In this document: positions 18,679 through 25,922 of the stretch, in pieces | How the letters are laid out: every line of letters starts with the position of its first letter | Numbering within the stretch: position 1 is the first letter of the stretch | Assembly: GCA_910575665.1 (NCBI GenBank) | Contig: CAJTFB010000005.1 | Coordinates: 62,001 to 126,000 of the forward strand | Direction: 5' to 3' | Length of the DNA stretch: 64,000 bases | Source: Eubacteriaceae bacterium | GTDB taxonomy: Bacteria; Bacillota; Clostridia; Lachnospirales; Lachnospiraceae | The notes under the pieces: model-generated | Databases searched by the model: none | Told to the model about the DNA's origin: nothing | Seen by the model: the letters and a program-made list of their open reading frames with translations, nothing else | Position numbers and translations under genes: made by a program

Positions 18679-20079
18679 TTATTCTCCAGGCATCGGATAT
18701 ACTTCCCGAAGGATTTTATTCTGCAATATTCGCAACACCGCCTGATCAATAACTTTTTCATCGATCTCTTCCGTCAGGACAGCTTGATGCAGTGCAGAGA
18801 CAGCTTCCTGAATATTTTTCGGATTATAAATCATATCGGCACCAGATACAATTGCTTTGACTGCCACCTCGCTGGTGGTATATCTGGTGGTGATCACTGG
18901 CAGATCCATCTGTTCTGTCATAATGATCCCCCGAAAGCCAAGTTCTTTCCGAAGCAGATCAGACATAATGATACTGGACATGGAACAAGGAACCTGGGGA
19001 TCAATTTTATTCAATGACACATGACTAACCATGACCACATCCGTCCCCGCATCGATTCCCGCGGCAAAGGGTTCAAAGTTGACTCTTCTCAGCCGCGACA
19101 ACCCCGTATCAATGCCTACGGGTGCCAGCTTATGATATTTCGCCACGGAACATATCCCTGGAAACATCTTCAATACGGTGCACAAGTTTCCGCCTTCCTC
19201 TGTGTGGCATGCATGCATGCCCTGAATCATTGCCGCTGCTGCCTCACTGACTTTTTCCTCGTCCGTACCAAAGCAACTGGCACAATAGCTATCCTCCAGG
19301 AAAGAATCAACAAAACGCTCGTATCTACTCTGATACGCCTGCAACTTTTTCTTGTAAGCTCTGCGTCTTTTCTTCCGTTTCGCTTTTGAGACTTTTTTGG
19401 CCGGCGGGATGTATTCTGGCTCTTTTCCCAGAATAGCCACAACACTTTCATCTATCGCTGAGGTATCCATTGATTTTTCTTCTTCGACCACATCCGCCAC
19501 AGGTGCTAAATTCATATTGAATCCCAAATTAAGGAGTTCTTCTCCAATGATCTCTCCGGTATCCTCCAACTGCTCTACGGTCATATTCTTCCCCATTTCA
19601 GAAGGACTGACATAACCCGTGGATTTGATCTCCCCATTTTGAGCCGCTATGGAGTTCTGTCCGCCACCTTCCTCCTGGGTAGCTAGATACAAAGGGATTC
19701 GTATTTGCGAACTTACCGCCACATACTCCTTAATCTCTCTTAGCATTGTCTGGATTTGCTTGACTCCTTTTATATTTTGATTATAAAAAACCAAGCCACC
19801 GACCTTATACTTGTCCAATGCTTCTAAAAGCTCTGGAATCGCTTCCTCTACTGGCTTCTTACCATTTACCAGCTTGTCGACATCAATGATAAAAAGTTGA
19901 CCAATCTTTTCTTCCAGCGTCATCGTCTTGAGTAATTCGGCAGCGGCTTCCAGAGCACTATCCTCTGTCTGGGCACTGTTCACAGGATCTGTATTCTCTG
20001 TAGACTCAGGTTCACTTCCACAGCCTGTCATCGAAAAACAAAGACAAAACACCAAAAATAAACATAATATCTTTTTCAT
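18679..20079 (-). CDS. GH3-fold lipoprotein (NagZ-like), probably catalytically impaired
   Basis: The 466-residue protein has a lipoprotein signal with Cys20 in FSMTGC and an acidic Ser/Thr/Glu linker. Its GH3 N-domain is recognisable by MTLEEKIGQLFIIDVD, VGGLVFYNQNI, NLGFNMNLAPVADV and GTDVVMVSHV. Key sites deviate. NagZ-like KHFPGHG is KMFPGIC, the usual DQEGG is TQEEGG, and the nucleophile position in VITDxLxM reads IMTEQMDL, with Glu389 replacing Asp. A very basic insert (about 225-250, KAKRKKRRRAYKKK) interrupts the barrel. It may bind rather than cleave N-acetylglucosamine or muropeptides. It sits 139 nt upstream of purC. Confidence 0.8.
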   Translation of the reverse strand: MKKILCLFLVFCLCFSMTGCGSEPESTENTDPVNSAQTEDSALEAAAELLKTMTLEEKIGQLFIIDVDKLVNGKKPVEEAIPELLEALDKYKVGGLVFYNQNIKGVKQIQTMLREIKEYVAVSSQIRIPLYLATQEEGGGQNSIAAQNGEIKSTGYVSPSEMGKNMTVEQLEDTGEIIGEELLNLGFNMNLAPVADVVEEEKSMDTSAIDESVVAILGKEPEYIPPAKKVSKAKRKKRRRAYKKKLQAYQSRYERFVDSFLEDSYCASCFGTDEEKVSEAAAAMIQGMHACHTEEGGNLCTVLKMFPGICSVAKYHKLAPVGIDTGLSRLRRVNFEPFAAGIDAGTDVVMVSHVSLNKIDPQVPCSMSSIIMSDLLRKELGFRGIIMTEQMDLPVITTRYTTSEVAVKAIVSGADMIYNPKNIQEAVSALHQAVLTEEIDEKVIDQAVLRILQNKILREVYPMPGE

Positions 20080-20200
20080 CTACCTTCTCCTTGGTTCAGT
20101 CACACATGATTCGGGCTCATGTCATGGATCAAAATCCTTTTTGCACCAAAGTCTTCGAGCTTCCCAAAAAGAACCATATTTCGTATAACTATCCGAATGT

Positions 20201-20229
20201 ATTATATCAGATAATCCCTCATTATACAA
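20201..20229 (-). promoter_or_regulatory. Promoter of the GH3-like lipoprotein gene
   Basis: TTGTAT (20224-20229) and TATAAT (20201-20206) are separated by 17 bp on the minus strand. The rest of 20080-20343 holds no gene. Confidence 0.7.
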
Positions 20230-20343
20230 ATAAATATTTCACAAAAATAAGGGAAACATTCAAATTTTTTCATAATATTTGTAAATCAGTCAAGCAGTCA
20301 TTCATATGATATCAATGTAAATTAATTTAGGAGGAACTTAAAT

Positions 20344-20595
20344 ATGAGTGATTTATCAGCAACAAACTGCGGTGGCGGATGCTCCTGCAATGAGGGACAC
20401 AATGGCGGATGCTCTTGGATTATCATCATCCTTCTTCTGTGCTGCTGCGGCGGCGGCAACGGTGGCTGCGGTGGCGGCGGCAGCTGGGGCGGCTTCGGCG
20501 GAGACTGCAGCTGCATCATCTGGATCCTGCTGCTTCTGTGCTGCTGCGGCGGCAACGGTGGCTGGGGCGGATGCGGCGGTGGCGGATTCTGCTAA
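20344..20595 (+). CDS. Gly/Cys-rich hydrophobic miniprotein
   Basis: This 83-residue product has 15 cysteines and is rich in Gly. It is built from two similar units: a CSC turn, a hydrophobic run (WIIIILLLCCC, then IIWILLLLCCC), and a Gly/Asn/Trp tail. Both units end in a CCCGG block. AGGAGG precedes the ATG and a strong terminator follows, so this looks like a real gene. Similar proteins in Clostridia are sometimes labelled chorion-class high-cysteine, a name that implies no function. Possible roles are a surface or spore-coat component or a membrane peptide. A CATATGATAT box at 20303 resembles a late sporulation sigma -10 element but has no convincing -35. Confidence 0.75.
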   Translation: MSDLSATNCGGGCSCNEGHNGGCSWIIIILLLCCCGGGNGGCGGGGSWGGFGGDCSCIIWILLLLCCCGGNGGWGGCGGGGFC

Positions 20596-20607
20596 TTCCT
20601 TCCAGCA

Positions 20608-20641
20608 AAAAGGTGTCGGGGTTTCAACCCCGGCACCTTTT
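20608..20641. terminator. Strong terminator after the Gly/Cys-rich gene
   Basis: A 14-bp GC-rich stem (20608-20621 with 20628-20641) is followed by a T run on the plus strand. The stop codon of the opposing small gene lies inside the loop region. Confidence 0.9.
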
Positions 20642-20758
20642 TTCTTTTGTTTTATCCGATTCGTTTTTCTTTACCTTCCTGCATTCTGCACACTCCAGAT
20701 CGATTTCATAAATCGTCGTCTCGTCGATGACAATCTCTGTCCGCTCTTTCTCGGTCAT
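20624..20758 (-). CDS. Small 44-residue protein, unknown
   Basis: The frame starts at an ATG (20758) with AGGAGAATGGC before it and ends at TGA (20624-20626). The product begins MTEKERTEIVIDETTIYEIDLE, split here by a CAEC pair and a Lys/Arg-rich tail ending KRCRG. It is charged, soluble and has three cysteines. Support comes from the ribosome-binding site and a balanced, protein-like composition. No family is recognised. It converges on the Gly/Cys-rich gene, and its last codons overlap that gene's terminator. Confidence 0.5.
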   Translation of the reverse strand: MTEKERTEIVIDETTIYEIDLECAECRKVKKNESDKTKEKRCRG

Positions 20759-20860
20759 GCCATTCTCCTGTTAAACTTTACTTACTATTTATTCTATGAA
20801 AATAGAAATCATAGTTTATCATAATTTTTGTGCATGGTTTCTGCATATACCGATTTCACT

Positions 20861-20882
20861 AATAAGTTCATCCGAACTTATT
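20861..20882. terminator. Small hairpin at the aroC 3' end
   Basis: AATAAGTTC (20861-20869) pairs with GAACTTATT (20874-20882), overlapping the aroC stop codon. The T-rich side lies in the plus direction, so its value as an aroC terminator is doubtful. Confidence 0.35.
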
Positions 20883-21987
20883 TTATTTTATCATAAAATC
20901 TGGCGATCCGATCCATTCTCGAAGACATACCCACAAACATTCTGTCCACTATAGTCAGCGCCGCCATAGCCTCTACCACCACGACAGCACGGGGAACAAT
21001 AATCGGATCGTGCCTGCCTTTAATCTGAACCTTGATCTCTTCCCCAGACTGGTTCACTGTGCTCTGTTCCGTAAAAATAGATGGTGTGGGCTTAAAAGCT
21101 GCCCGCAATACAATCGGGCTCCCGTCACTGATGCCTCCCAGTATCCCTCCGGCAAAGTTGGTCTTTTTACCGACTTTTCCATCCTTATCGATACAAAATT
21201 CATCATTGTTTTGAGATCCGCTTTTTTTTGCCGCCGCAAAACCACTGCCGATCTCAACGCCCTTCACCGCCCCGATGGACATGACCGCCTGTGCCAGTGC
21301 CGCATCCAGCTTGCCAAACACCGGATCTCCAATCCCCGCCGGAACTCCTGAGATCACACACTCTATCACCCCTCCCGCCGAATCATGATTCCTCATCTGA
21401 TCCGCCAGAAATTCTTCTGCCCGTTCCGAAGCTTCCAGATCCGGCATACGAAGCGGGCTTTTTTCAATGTCTTCCAATTTCATTTTCTCTGGATCAACTT
21501 CGATGTCTCCGATAGATTTGACATAAGAACTGATCTCAATCCCCAATTCGGCCAGAATCTTTGAGGCAACCGCGCCACCGGCAACACGCCCAATCGTCTC
21601 TCTCCCGGAAGATCTCCCGCCTCCCCGATAATCCCGGAACCCATACTTTTCATCAAAGGTATAATCCGCATGTCCCGGCCTGTAATAAGAAGCAATCTCG
21701 GAATAATCCCTGGATTTCTGGGACGTATTCAAAACAATCATGGAAATTGGCGTACCTGTAGTTTTGCCCTCGAATACCCCCGATAAAATCTCCACCTTAT
21801 CTCCTTCTTTTCTCGGCGTGGAATATCTGGTCTCCCCAGGCTTTCTCCGATCTAGATATCGCTGAACATCCTCTTCCATCAGCGGCACCCCCGCCGGACA
21901 CCCATCTACAACGACTCCAAGCCCTTTTCCATGGGATTCTCCCCACGTAGCAACCGAAAATATTTCACCAAAGATTGAACCAGCCAT
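20878..21987 (-). CDS. aroC: chorismate synthase
   Basis: The 369-residue FMN-dependent enzyme converts EPSP to chorismate, the last shared step of aromatic amino acid synthesis. Signatures are [18 protein letters not shown] near the N-terminus, [30 protein letters not shown] in the middle, and [20 protein letters not shown] near the end. The start at 21987 has GGAGGGTAAA directly upstream; the longer frame from 22014 would add nine unconserved residues. It is monocistronic here and divergent from the CheX-like gene. Confidence 0.97.
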   Translation of the reverse strand: MAGSIFGEIFSVATWGESHGKGLGVVVDGCPAGVPLMEEDVQRYLDRRKPGETRYSTPRKEGDKVEILSGVFEGKTTGTPISMIVLNTSQKSRDYSEIASYYRPGHADYTFDEKYGFRDYRGGGRSSGRETIGRVAGGAVASKILAELGIEISSYVKSIGDIEVDPEKMKLEDIEKSPLRMPDLEASERAEEFLADQMRNHDSAGGVIECVISGVPAGIGDPVFGKLDAALAQAVMSIGAVKGVEIGSGFAAAKKSGSQNNDEFCIDKDGKVGKKTNFAGGILGGISDGSPIVLRAAFKPTPSIFTEQSTVNQSGEEIKVQIKGRHDPIIVPRAVVVVEAMAALTIVDRMFVGMSSRMDRIARFYDKIK

Positions 21988-22136
21988 TTTACCCTCCATA
22001 CTCGAAAATTCCAAAATTTTGTTTCTTTTTTTCTCCTAATATAGTATAATAAAATTAGCTTTTTTACAATGATATTTTTTAAAGGGAATATTGAAAACGG
22101 TTTCCGCCGTAGAAACAAGAAAGGAGAAAGCACTTT

Positions 22137-23003
22137 ATGTTTAGTCAGTTTTTTGGAAATTATCTTTTGAATAAAGGAAAGATTACCAAAGCTCAATTCA
22201 CCTCATGTATGGAATATATGAGGGCGAATCGGGTAAAACTTGGTCTGATCGCAGAATCCGAAGGGCTTCTTACCCGCGATCAGGCAGACGAACTGAATCA
22301 TCTCCAGATGCAGAGCGATAAACGTTTCGGTGATCTGGCGATCGAAAAGGGATATCTCACCAACGTAGACATTTCGCATCTGCTCCAGCTTCAGGGAAAT
22401 CCTTATCTGATTTTTGTTCAGGCATTGGAAGAAAATAAGATCATGAACCGGGATGAGGTCAACAAACTGGTTGCAGAATTCCAGAAGGAGGAAAGTTTCA
22501 CAAATACAACGCTGGAAGCAATCAAATTTGGAGATTTTGACCGCCTTTTGCCTGCTTTTGTAACAACCAAAAACGAAGGTTATCTCAATCTTATGGCGCT
22601 TGCCCTAAGAAATATCGTACGTTTTGTAAGTTCTTACATACGGATCGGCAAAGCTGAAAATGTGACTGACTATTCCGCCAAATACATAGCATACCAAAAA
22701 ACAACCGGTGCGTATGAAGGATTTCTCGGCTTCGCTAGCGACGATAATTCGATTTTAACAGTGGCAGATGGTTATGCCGGAGAATATTTTGAAAAGCCAG
22801 ACGAAGATGCTTTAGATTCCGTCTGCGAATTTACAAATTGTATCAATGGTCTTCATGCCACTGAACTGAGCTATCAGGAAGTTATCATTGATATGCTGCC
22901 GCCAGAATACATGTTTGATGGCACAATAAAAACATCAGAAGAATTTTTCGTGCTTCCCCTGTACATTACAGGAAAAAGGGTTGATATGATTGTAAAAATG
23001 TAG
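22137..23003 (+). CDS. MshEN-like / CheX-like fusion (putative c-di-GMP-responsive CheY-P phosphatase)
   Basis: The 288-residue cytosolic protein has two parts. Residues 34-57 and 63-86 form two 24-residue motifs of the type RLGxxL..xGxLxxxxLxxxLxxQ (KLGLIAESEGLLT ending LQ, and RFGDLAIEKGYLT ending LQ) separated by exactly 5 residues. This is the spacing of MshEN c-di-GMP-binding domains. A further LLNKGKITKAQF segment precedes them. The C-terminal half resembles CheX. It has E231 and N234 in CEFTNCING, the E-x2-N phosphatase pair, and a terminal FFVLPLYITGKRVDMIVKM strand. The next gene is a CheY, the natural substrate. Ligand binding is inference. AAGGAG precedes the ATG. Confidence 0.75.
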   Translation: MFSQFFGNYLLNKGKITKAQFTSCMEYMRANRVKLGLIAESEGLLTRDQADELNHLQMQSDKRFGDLAIEKGYLTNVDISHLLQLQGNPYLIFVQALEENKIMNRDEVNKLVAEFQKEESFTNTTLEAIKFGDFDRLLPAFVTTKNEGYLNLMALALRNIVRFVSSYIRIGKAENVTDYSAKYIAYQKTTGAYEGFLGFASDDNSILTVADGYAGEYFEKPDEDALDSVCEFTNCINGLHATELSYQEVIIDMLPPEYMFDGTIKTSEEFFVLPLYITGKRVDMIVKM

Positions 23004-23079
23004 TAGTTATGCGTTCTTTTCAATTATAATCATAACAAAACACATTTTGATGCAGATTTCACATAAGGGAGGTTGTTTT

Positions 23080-23436
23080 ATGGCAACAGTATTGATCGTG
23101 GATGACTCCAAAACATCCCGCAGAATATTAAAGAACATTTTGATAGAAAACGGTTACGAAATTATAGGAGAGGCAACGGACGGACAGATCGGTTATGAAA
23201 AGTACATAGAATTTCGGCCAGATCTTGTGACATTAGACATCACCATGCCGATTCTAGACGGACTCGGTTGTCTGGAGAAGATCATGCAACTTGACAAAAA
23301 TGCGAACGTGATCATGGTAACTGCCGCCGGACAGAAATCAAAGATGGTGGAAGCGATAAAACTTGGCGCAGCAGAATTTATCCAGAAACCATTTGAACCA
23401 GAACAAATCCTATCCGTAATCAAAACCGTCATATGA
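23080..23436 (+). CDS. CheY-like single-domain response regulator
   Basis: The 118-residue receiver has DD at 8-9, phospho-acceptor D53 (VTLDITMP), Thr in MVTAAGQ, and Lys in IQKPF. It contains no output domain. The start at 23080 has GGGAGG 7 nt upstream. It lies 76 nt downstream of the CheX-like phosphatase and probably shares its transcript. Together they could form a small adaptation module that acts on the flagellar motor or another target. Confidence 0.93.
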   Translation: MATVLIVDDSKTSRRILKNILIENGYEIIGEATDGQIGYEKYIEFRPDLVTLDITMPILDGLGCLEKIMQLDKNANVIMVTAAGQKSKMVEAIKLGAAEFIQKPFEPEQILSVIKTVI

Positions 23437-23454
23437 TTTTGCTACGAGCCATGC

Positions 23455-23515
23455 AAAAATAAACACAATCCCCTGTTGGGAGCTTGCTCACAAAAAGGGG
23501 ATTGTGTTTATTTTT
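23455..23515 (+). terminator. Terminator of the CheX-like/CheY unit (part of repeat copy 1)
   Basis: A perfect 19-bp stem (23455-23473 with 23497-23515) has a 23-nt loop and ends in T5. The right arm, the loop and the inner part of the left arm belong to the 170-bp repeat. Copies 2 and 3 keep a shorter stem. Confidence 0.85.
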
Positions 23516-23970
23516 ATACGGCGACAGCCGTTCAGCGAGATGTAGCGAAGCGGAATCGAGCTGAGCATGGCGACGTATGGGCTCGCGAACTACCGCGCAG
23601 CGGCAGTGAGATGAGCATGGCGGCAGGACTGGTGGCAATCCCCTGTTGGGAGCTTGCTCACAAAAAGGGGATTGTGTTTATTTTTATACGGCGACAGCCG
23701 TTCAGCGAGATGTAGCGAAGCGGAATCGAGCTGAGCATGGCGACGTATGGGCTCGCGAACTACCGCGCAGCGGCAGTGAGATGAGCATGGCGGCAGGACT
23801 GGTGGCAATCCCCTGTTGGGAGCTTGCTCACAAAAAGGGGATTGTGTTTATTTTTATACGGCGACAGCCGTTCAGCGAGATGTAGCGAAGCGGAATCGAG
23901 CTGAGCATGGCGACGTATGGGCTCGCGAACTACCGCGCAGCGGTAGTGAGATGAGCATGGCGGCAGGACT
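23466..23970. repeat. Three tandem copies of a 170-bp repeat
   Basis: Copies span 23466-23635, 23636-23805 and 23806-23970, the last about 5 bp short. They are identical by eye except one C-to-T change at 23944. Each has a terminator-like hairpin (AATCCCC to GGGGATT) followed by a GC-rich block in which TGAGCATGGCG occurs twice, about 50 bp apart. The open frames across it shift between copies because 170 is not a multiple of three, so coding is unlikely. No gene lies in 23437-24069 outside the repeat. Confidence 0.95.
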
Positions 23971-24069
23971 AGAACATTGCCCCCTCATCCTCCCCCCTTG
24001 ACAACCACTTCCCCCCTATTATAAAATTATCTCGACGGCAACAAATCTCACTAGAAAGAAGGGTGTTAG

Positions 24070-24255
24070 ATGTCAGAAGAATATAGCATAAAGAAAAAAA
24101 TTTCAGATATTATCAACGGAGAATCCGACTCCGAAAGGGCCAGAAAAGAGAGCATGAAGGGAAAAATTGACCGAGCTGATGATATATTTCAATTTTTCTT
24201 ACTTTTATTTGGACTTGGTTTCTGGGTCATCATGATCCTTAAAATGTTTTTATAA
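24070..24255 (+). CDS. Small single-span membrane protein, unknown
   Basis: The 61-residue product has a charged N-terminal 40 residues (SIKKKISDIINGESDSERARK) and one C-terminal transmembrane helix (IFQFFLLLFGLGFWVIMIL). AAGGG lies upstream of the ATG. It is 39 nt before the DUF951 gene and probably co-transcribed. No family is recognised. Confidence 0.6.
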   Translation: MSEEYSIKKKISDIINGESDSERARKESMKGKIDRADDIFQFFLLLFGLGFWVIMILKMFL

Positions 24256-24294
24256 GTATAAAATAACCAGCGCAATGAAAGGAGTTCACAAAGA

Positions 24295-24468
24295 ATGGAT
24301 TTTGAATTAGGGCAAATTATAAAAATGAAAAAAGCACATCCATGTGGCGAAAACCGCTGGGAGATTTTACGAGTAGGCATGGACTTTCGCCTCAAATGCA
24401 TGGGCTGTGGCAGGCAGGTCATGGTGCCAAGAAAACTGGTAGAAAAAAACTTCAAAGGCTTTTTATAA
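24295..24468 (+). CDS. DUF951 family protein
   Basis: The 57-residue basic protein is too short for most gene callers. It shows the family pattern HPCGENRWEILRVGMDFRLKC followed at once by MGCGR, with three cysteines that may bind zinc. DUF951 genes commonly sit near rpsF in Firmicutes, as here. AAAGGAG precedes the ATG. The function is not known; a nucleic-acid-binding role fits the fold and charge. Confidence 0.9.
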   Translation: MDFELGQIIKMKKAHPCGENRWEILRVGMDFRLKCMGCGRQVMVPRKLVEKNFKGFL

Positions 24469-24479
24469 AAACTTAGCTG

Positions 24480-24519
24480 GGCGGCGCCAATCTGAACCTT
24501 GTTTCAGATTGACGCCGCC
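24480..24519. other. Long hairpin between DUF951 and rpsF
   Basis: GGCGGCG plus CAATCTGAA (24480-24496) pair with TTTCAGATTG plus CGCCGCC (24502-24519), with one mismatch. There is no T run, so it may be a processing or weak termination site ahead of the rpsF promoter. Confidence 0.5.
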
Positions 24520-24543
24520 TGGTAAATTCACATCACTTTTTCC

Positions 24544-24572
24544 TTGCATTTCCAACTTATCCATGCTATAAT
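24544..24572 (+). promoter_or_regulatory. rpsF-ssb-rpsR promoter
   Basis: TTGCAT (24544-24549) and TATAAT (24567-24572) are 17 bp apart. The predicted leader of about 105 nt is long enough for control by a ribosomal protein. Confidence 0.8.
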
Positions 24573-24607
24573 GATATTCCGTGATGTTAAAAATCATATT
24601 CCTTGTT

Positions 24608-24654
24608 CTTCCCTAAGAAAGTTCTACATCAGAACCACATTTCTTTTAAGGAAG
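24608..24654 (+). promoter_or_regulatory. Structured rpsF leader (possible S6:S18 autoregulatory RNA)
   Basis: Three nested pairings, CTTCC/GGAAG, TAAGAAA/TTTCTTTTA and GTTCT/AGAAC, form one long stem with internal loops just upstream of the rpsF ribosome-binding site. rpsF operons in many bacteria carry an S6:S18-binding leader; matching this one to that family needs a covariance model. Confidence 0.5.
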
Positions 24655-24685
24655 AGCCAGAGACCAAAAGGAGGTGCAGGCAACT

Positions 24686-24973
24686 ATGAATAAGTATGAA
24701 TTAGCTTTAGTTGTTAGTGCAAAAGTTGATGACGAAGTAAGAAATGCCACTGTCGAAAAAGCAAAAGAAGTTATTACTACTTTCGGCGGTACAATCACAA
24801 ACGTCGATGAATGGGGCAAGAAAAAACTTGCTTATGAGATTCAGAAGATGGGCGAAGGCTTTTATTACTTTATTCAGTTCGACTCTGAGCCAGATACACC
24901 AGGCGAGATTGAACAGCGACTTCGCATTATGGACAACGTGCTTCGATACTTATGCGTAAAACAGGAAGCATAA
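24686..24973 (+). CDS. rpsF: 30S ribosomal protein S6
   Basis: The 95-residue product (MNKYELALVVSAKVDDE, IQKMGEGFYYFIQF, DNVLRYLCVK) is a normal bacterial S6, which binds S18 on the platform of the small subunit. The ATG at 24686 is used. A GTG at 24674 overlaps the Shine-Dalgarno AGGAGGTG and cannot serve. It is first in rpsF-ssb-rpsR. Confidence 0.97.
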   Translation: MNKYELALVVSAKVDDEVRNATVEKAKEVITTFGGTITNVDEWGKKKLAYEIQKMGEGFYYFIQFDSEPDTPGEIEQRLRIMDNVLRYLCVKQEA

Positions 24974-24992
24974 GAATAGGAGGAATCCTTCC

Positions 24993-25445
24993 ATGAATAA
25001 AGTAATTTTAATGGGTAATTTGACAAGAGACCCTGAGATCAGATATTCCCAGGGTGAAAATTCGTTGGCAATTGCTAGATTTAGTATTGCAGTAAACCGC
25101 AGATTCGCTCGTCAGGGTGATACTGACACAGATTTCTTCAACTGTACTGCTTTTGGCAGACAGGCTGAGTTTGTAGAAAAATATTTCAAGCAGGGATCCC
25201 GTATGCTGCTCACTGGGCGCGTTCAGAACGACAACTACACCAATAAAAACGGTGAAAAAGTGTACAGTGTACAGATCATTGCAGAAGAAGTTGAATTTGC
25301 CGAGAGAAAGAGTACTGCTGATGCCAATGCAGCCACAAGAAACAACGGTGGTTTTGGCGGCGGAGCTCCGGAACCAGCTATGGCGGCGGATGATGACTTT
25401 ATGAACATTCCAGATGGCATAGAAGATGGTTTACCATTTAACTAA
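24993..25445 (+). CDS. ssb: single-stranded DNA-binding protein
   Basis: The 150-residue SSB has an OB fold (MNKVILMGNLTRDPEIRYSQG to about 105), an acidic Gly-rich linker, and the C-terminal tip MNIPDGIEDGLPFN, an acidic variant of the DDDLPF partner-binding peptide. It coats ssDNA during replication and repair. AGGAGG precedes the ATG. Confidence 0.97.
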   Translation: MNKVILMGNLTRDPEIRYSQGENSLAIARFSIAVNRRFARQGDTDTDFFNCTAFGRQAEFVEKYFKQGSRMLLTGRVQNDNYTNKNGEKVYSVQIIAEEVEFAERKSTADANAATRNNGGFGGGAPEPAMAADDDFMNIPDGIEDGLPFN

Positions 25446-25487
25446 ATCCTTTGACAACTCATATTCGTTTATAAGGAGGCAATCAAA

Positions 25488-25754
25488 ATGGCTTATAACA
25501 AGGGAAACGGTTCAGATTCTCCAATGAGAAGAAGAGGCCCTCGCAGAAGAAAAAAAGTATGTGCATTTTGTGCTGACAAAGAGCACGATTATATCGATTA
25601 CAAAGATACAAACAAGCTGAAAAGATACATGTCCGAGAGAGGTAAGATTCTTCCTAGAAGAATTACCGGTACATGTGCAAAACATCAGCGCGCTCTTACA
25701 GCAGCGATTAAGCGTTCACGTCACGTAGCATTGATGCCATATACATTAGACTGA
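25488..25754 (+). CDS. rpsR: 30S ribosomal protein S18
   Basis: The 88-residue product has a basic N-terminus, [30 protein letters not shown] and [11 protein letters not shown]. The CxxC plus a later Cys indicates the zinc-binding form. It ends the operon. Confidence 0.97.
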   Translation: MAYNKGNGSDSPMRRRGPRRRKKVCAFCADKEHDYIDYKDTNKLKRYMSERGKILPRRITGTCAKHQRALTAAIKRSRHVALMPYTLD

Positions 25755-25777
25755 TTTGAATAATAGCTGATTTAACA

Positions 25778-25802
25778 AAGGGACACCGACAGGATGTCCC
25801 TT
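25778..25802 (+). terminator. rpsF-ssb-rpsR terminator
   Basis: AAGGGACA (25778-25785) pairs with TGTCCCTT (25795-25802), followed by T's. Confidence 0.85.
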
Positions 25803-25871
25803 TTTCTGTGCCCAGTTTTCTGTGCCGATTTCACGATCTTCTTTCCCCAAAAAGCACACCAATATAAAACA

Positions 25872-25900
25872 AGGGAGATCCTTTGAAAAAGAATCTCCCT
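25872..25900 (-). terminator. GH43 gene terminator
   Basis: A 13-bp stem (25872-25884 with 25888-25900) containing one mismatch is followed on the minus strand by GTTTTATA, directly after the GH43 stop. Confidence 0.75.
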
Positions 25901-25922
25901 CTAAATTTATCCTATCCGTTCA

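Noticed and set aside
20303-20312. Sporulation sigma factor promoter for the Gly/Cys-rich gene
   Set aside because: CATATGATAT fits a -10 element, but no matching -35 was found at the right distance, so it is not listed as a feature.
23466-23970. CRISPR array
   Set aside because: Units are 170 bp and directly tandem, with no short repeat and unique spacer pattern and no cas genes.
23476-24001. Open frames of 61-79 codons within the 170-bp repeats
   Set aside because: The repeat length is not a multiple of three, the frames lack a start site context, and the bases are better explained by hairpins and repeated motifs.
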